This document shows, in pieces, positions 11,759-12,454 of a stretch of 12,454 nucleotides of DNA; position 1 is the stretch's first letter; every line of letters starts with the position of its first letter. The translations under genes were made by a program, and so were the position numbers. The notes under the pieces were generated by a model. The model was not told the DNA's origin. It did no database searches and saw only the letters and a list, made by a program, of their open reading frames with translations. Origin of the DNA: an uncultured Atopobiaceae bacterium (lineage in GTDB: Bacteria > Actinomycetota > Coriobacteriia > Coriobacteriales > Atopobiaceae); assembly GCA_947581665.1 (NCBI GenBank), contig CANPVI010000027.1, positions 1 through 12,454 of the forward strand. The letters run 5' to 3'.

Positions 11759-12454
11759 GTGACCGAGACCTTCTTCTCCTTGGCCGTCATCTGCGCCATC
11801 ACGTTCCTCGCGCCGCTCGTGTGCTCGCTCATCCCCGGGGGATGGGTGCAGTCCTCGGCGCTCGTGCTCTTGCTCGGAGCCGTCTTCGGGCCGCACATGC
11901 TCGACCTCATCGACCCCGGCGCCCCTGGGCTCCTCTTCCTCCAGCAGCTCGGCCTCGCGTTCCTCTTCCTCATTGGCGGCTACGAGCTCAGGCCCTCCGA
12001 GGTCATGGGCAGGACCGGCCGCCACGCGGCGGTCTCCTGGCTCTTCTCCTTCGCGGTGGCGCTCGGCCTGCTCGCGCTCCTCGCCATGGCGGGGCCGCTT
12101 CCCGAGGACCTCTCCGTGAACGGGTGGATCGCGCTCGCCATCGCCCTCACCTCCACGAGCTACGGCAAGGTGAACGCCGTCTTGAAGGAGCGAAACGCGC
12201 GCGAGAGCAAGTTCGGGCAGGTCGTCGTCTCCTACGGCGCGACGGGCGAGCTCCTGCCGATCGTGGCCATCGCCATCCTGCTCGCCGACGAGAACCCGCT
12301 CACGGAGATCGTGATCCTCGTGATCTTCTGCCTCGCGGCGCTCGCCATCTCGCGCATCGCGGCGCACGAACGCTCGAAGAAGACGCTCCTCGACCAGACG
12401 CTGCGCCACAGTTCGAACGCGCCGCAGCTCTTGCTCCAGCTCACGATCCTCATC
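11759..12454 (+). CDS. Cation:proton antiporter, KefB/CPA2 type (5' part, runs off the window)
   Basis: 232 codons are open to the right edge with no stop, so the gene is incomplete. The protein is strongly hydrophobic, with about seven membrane segments: roughly 6-24, 31-47, 58-74, 90-112, 122-140, 159-176 and 182-200. Recognisable CPA features are QLGLAFLFLIGGYELRPSEV (63-82), resembling the LFLAGLE(L) segment; LTSTSYGKVNAVLKE (130-144), where family members have TS-----VLKE; and GATGELLPIVAIAIL (160-174), in the place of the ion-binding helix. The usual Asp pair of that helix is not seen; a G-E-L/F-P form fits the actinobacterial GE-type subgroup. It probably exchanges Na+ or K+ for H+ across the cytoplasmic membrane. 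Ion and regulation cannot be read from this fragment. Confidence 0.85.
   Translation, partial: MTETFFSLAVICAITFLAPLVCSLIPGGWVQSSALVLLLGAVFGPHMLDLIDPGAPGLLFLQQLGLAFLFLIGGYELRPSEVMGRTGRHAAVSWLFSFAVALGLLALLAMAGPLPEDLSVNGWIALAIALTSTSYGKVNAVLKERNARESKFGQVVVSYGATGELLPIVAIAILLADENPLTEIVILVIFCLAALAISRIAAHERSKKTLLDQTLRHSSNAPQLLLQLTILI

Noticed and set aside
11759..12454. Antiporter fragment considered as potassium-efflux KefB or KefC with a nucleotide-binding domain
   Set aside because: The C-terminal half lies outside the window, so the presence of a TrkA-N domain or the ion specificity cannot be judged. Only the broad family is claimed.

Overview
This is a very GC-rich (by eye about two-thirds G+C), gene-dense bacterial chromosome segment with strong CTC/GAG/CGC codon preference, several GTG starts and many 4-nt gene overlaps. 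The gene content points to a Gram-positive actinobacterium, most likely the class Coriobacteriia (Olsenella/Collinsella/Eggerthella-type): a sufCBDSU operon without sufA, MurT/GatD, Asp23-DUF2273-AmaP, and a class II aldolase of about 290 residues. The taxonomic call is inference from gene content, not from a marker gene.

Layout. (1) 1-4835, plus strand: a tightly packed SUF iron-sulfur cluster operon, made of the 3' end of sufC, then sufB, sufD, sufS and sufU, ending in an Rrf2-family regulator with cysteines spaced as in IscR. Every junction after sufB is an overlap or a gap of a few bases, so the genes are probably one transcript. A canonical intrinsic terminator follows at 4863-4897. (2) 4836-4963: a short convergent gap with the terminator, a 54-nt near-perfect hairpin, and copies of a TACC..GGTA.CGCAAT repeat, one of which forms the last codons of the regulator. 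(3) 4964-6878, minus strand: a class II fructose-bisphosphate aldolase followed by a PfkB-family fructokinase-like sugar kinase, separated by a GC-rich hairpin. (4) 7016-11588, minus strand: yebC, amaP, a DUF2273 membrane protein, an Asp23/Gls24 protein, murT and gatD, read in that order. The last two encode the lipid II isoglutaminyl synthase. (5) 11589-11758: a divergent intergenic region. (6) 11759-12454, plus strand: the N-terminal part of a KefB-type cation:proton antiporter, running off the window.

How they work together. In region 1, SufS and SufU mobilise sulfur from cysteine, SufBCD assembles the cluster, and the Rrf2 protein probably senses cluster status and feeds back on the operon. 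In region 4 the alkaline-shock envelope proteins are packed directly upstream of, and apparently translationally coupled to, the enzyme that amidates the peptidoglycan stem peptide. This suggests co-expression of an envelope-stress module with lipid II amidation. The aldolase/kinase pair is central carbon metabolism.

I see no mobile elements, CRISPR arrays, tRNAs or rRNAs. Most of the window is conserved housekeeping. The least explained items are the repeat/hairpin complex at 4816-4957, the Asp23-murT coupling, a possible structure that masks the ribosome-binding site before the kinase, and the regulator sitting last in the suf operon.
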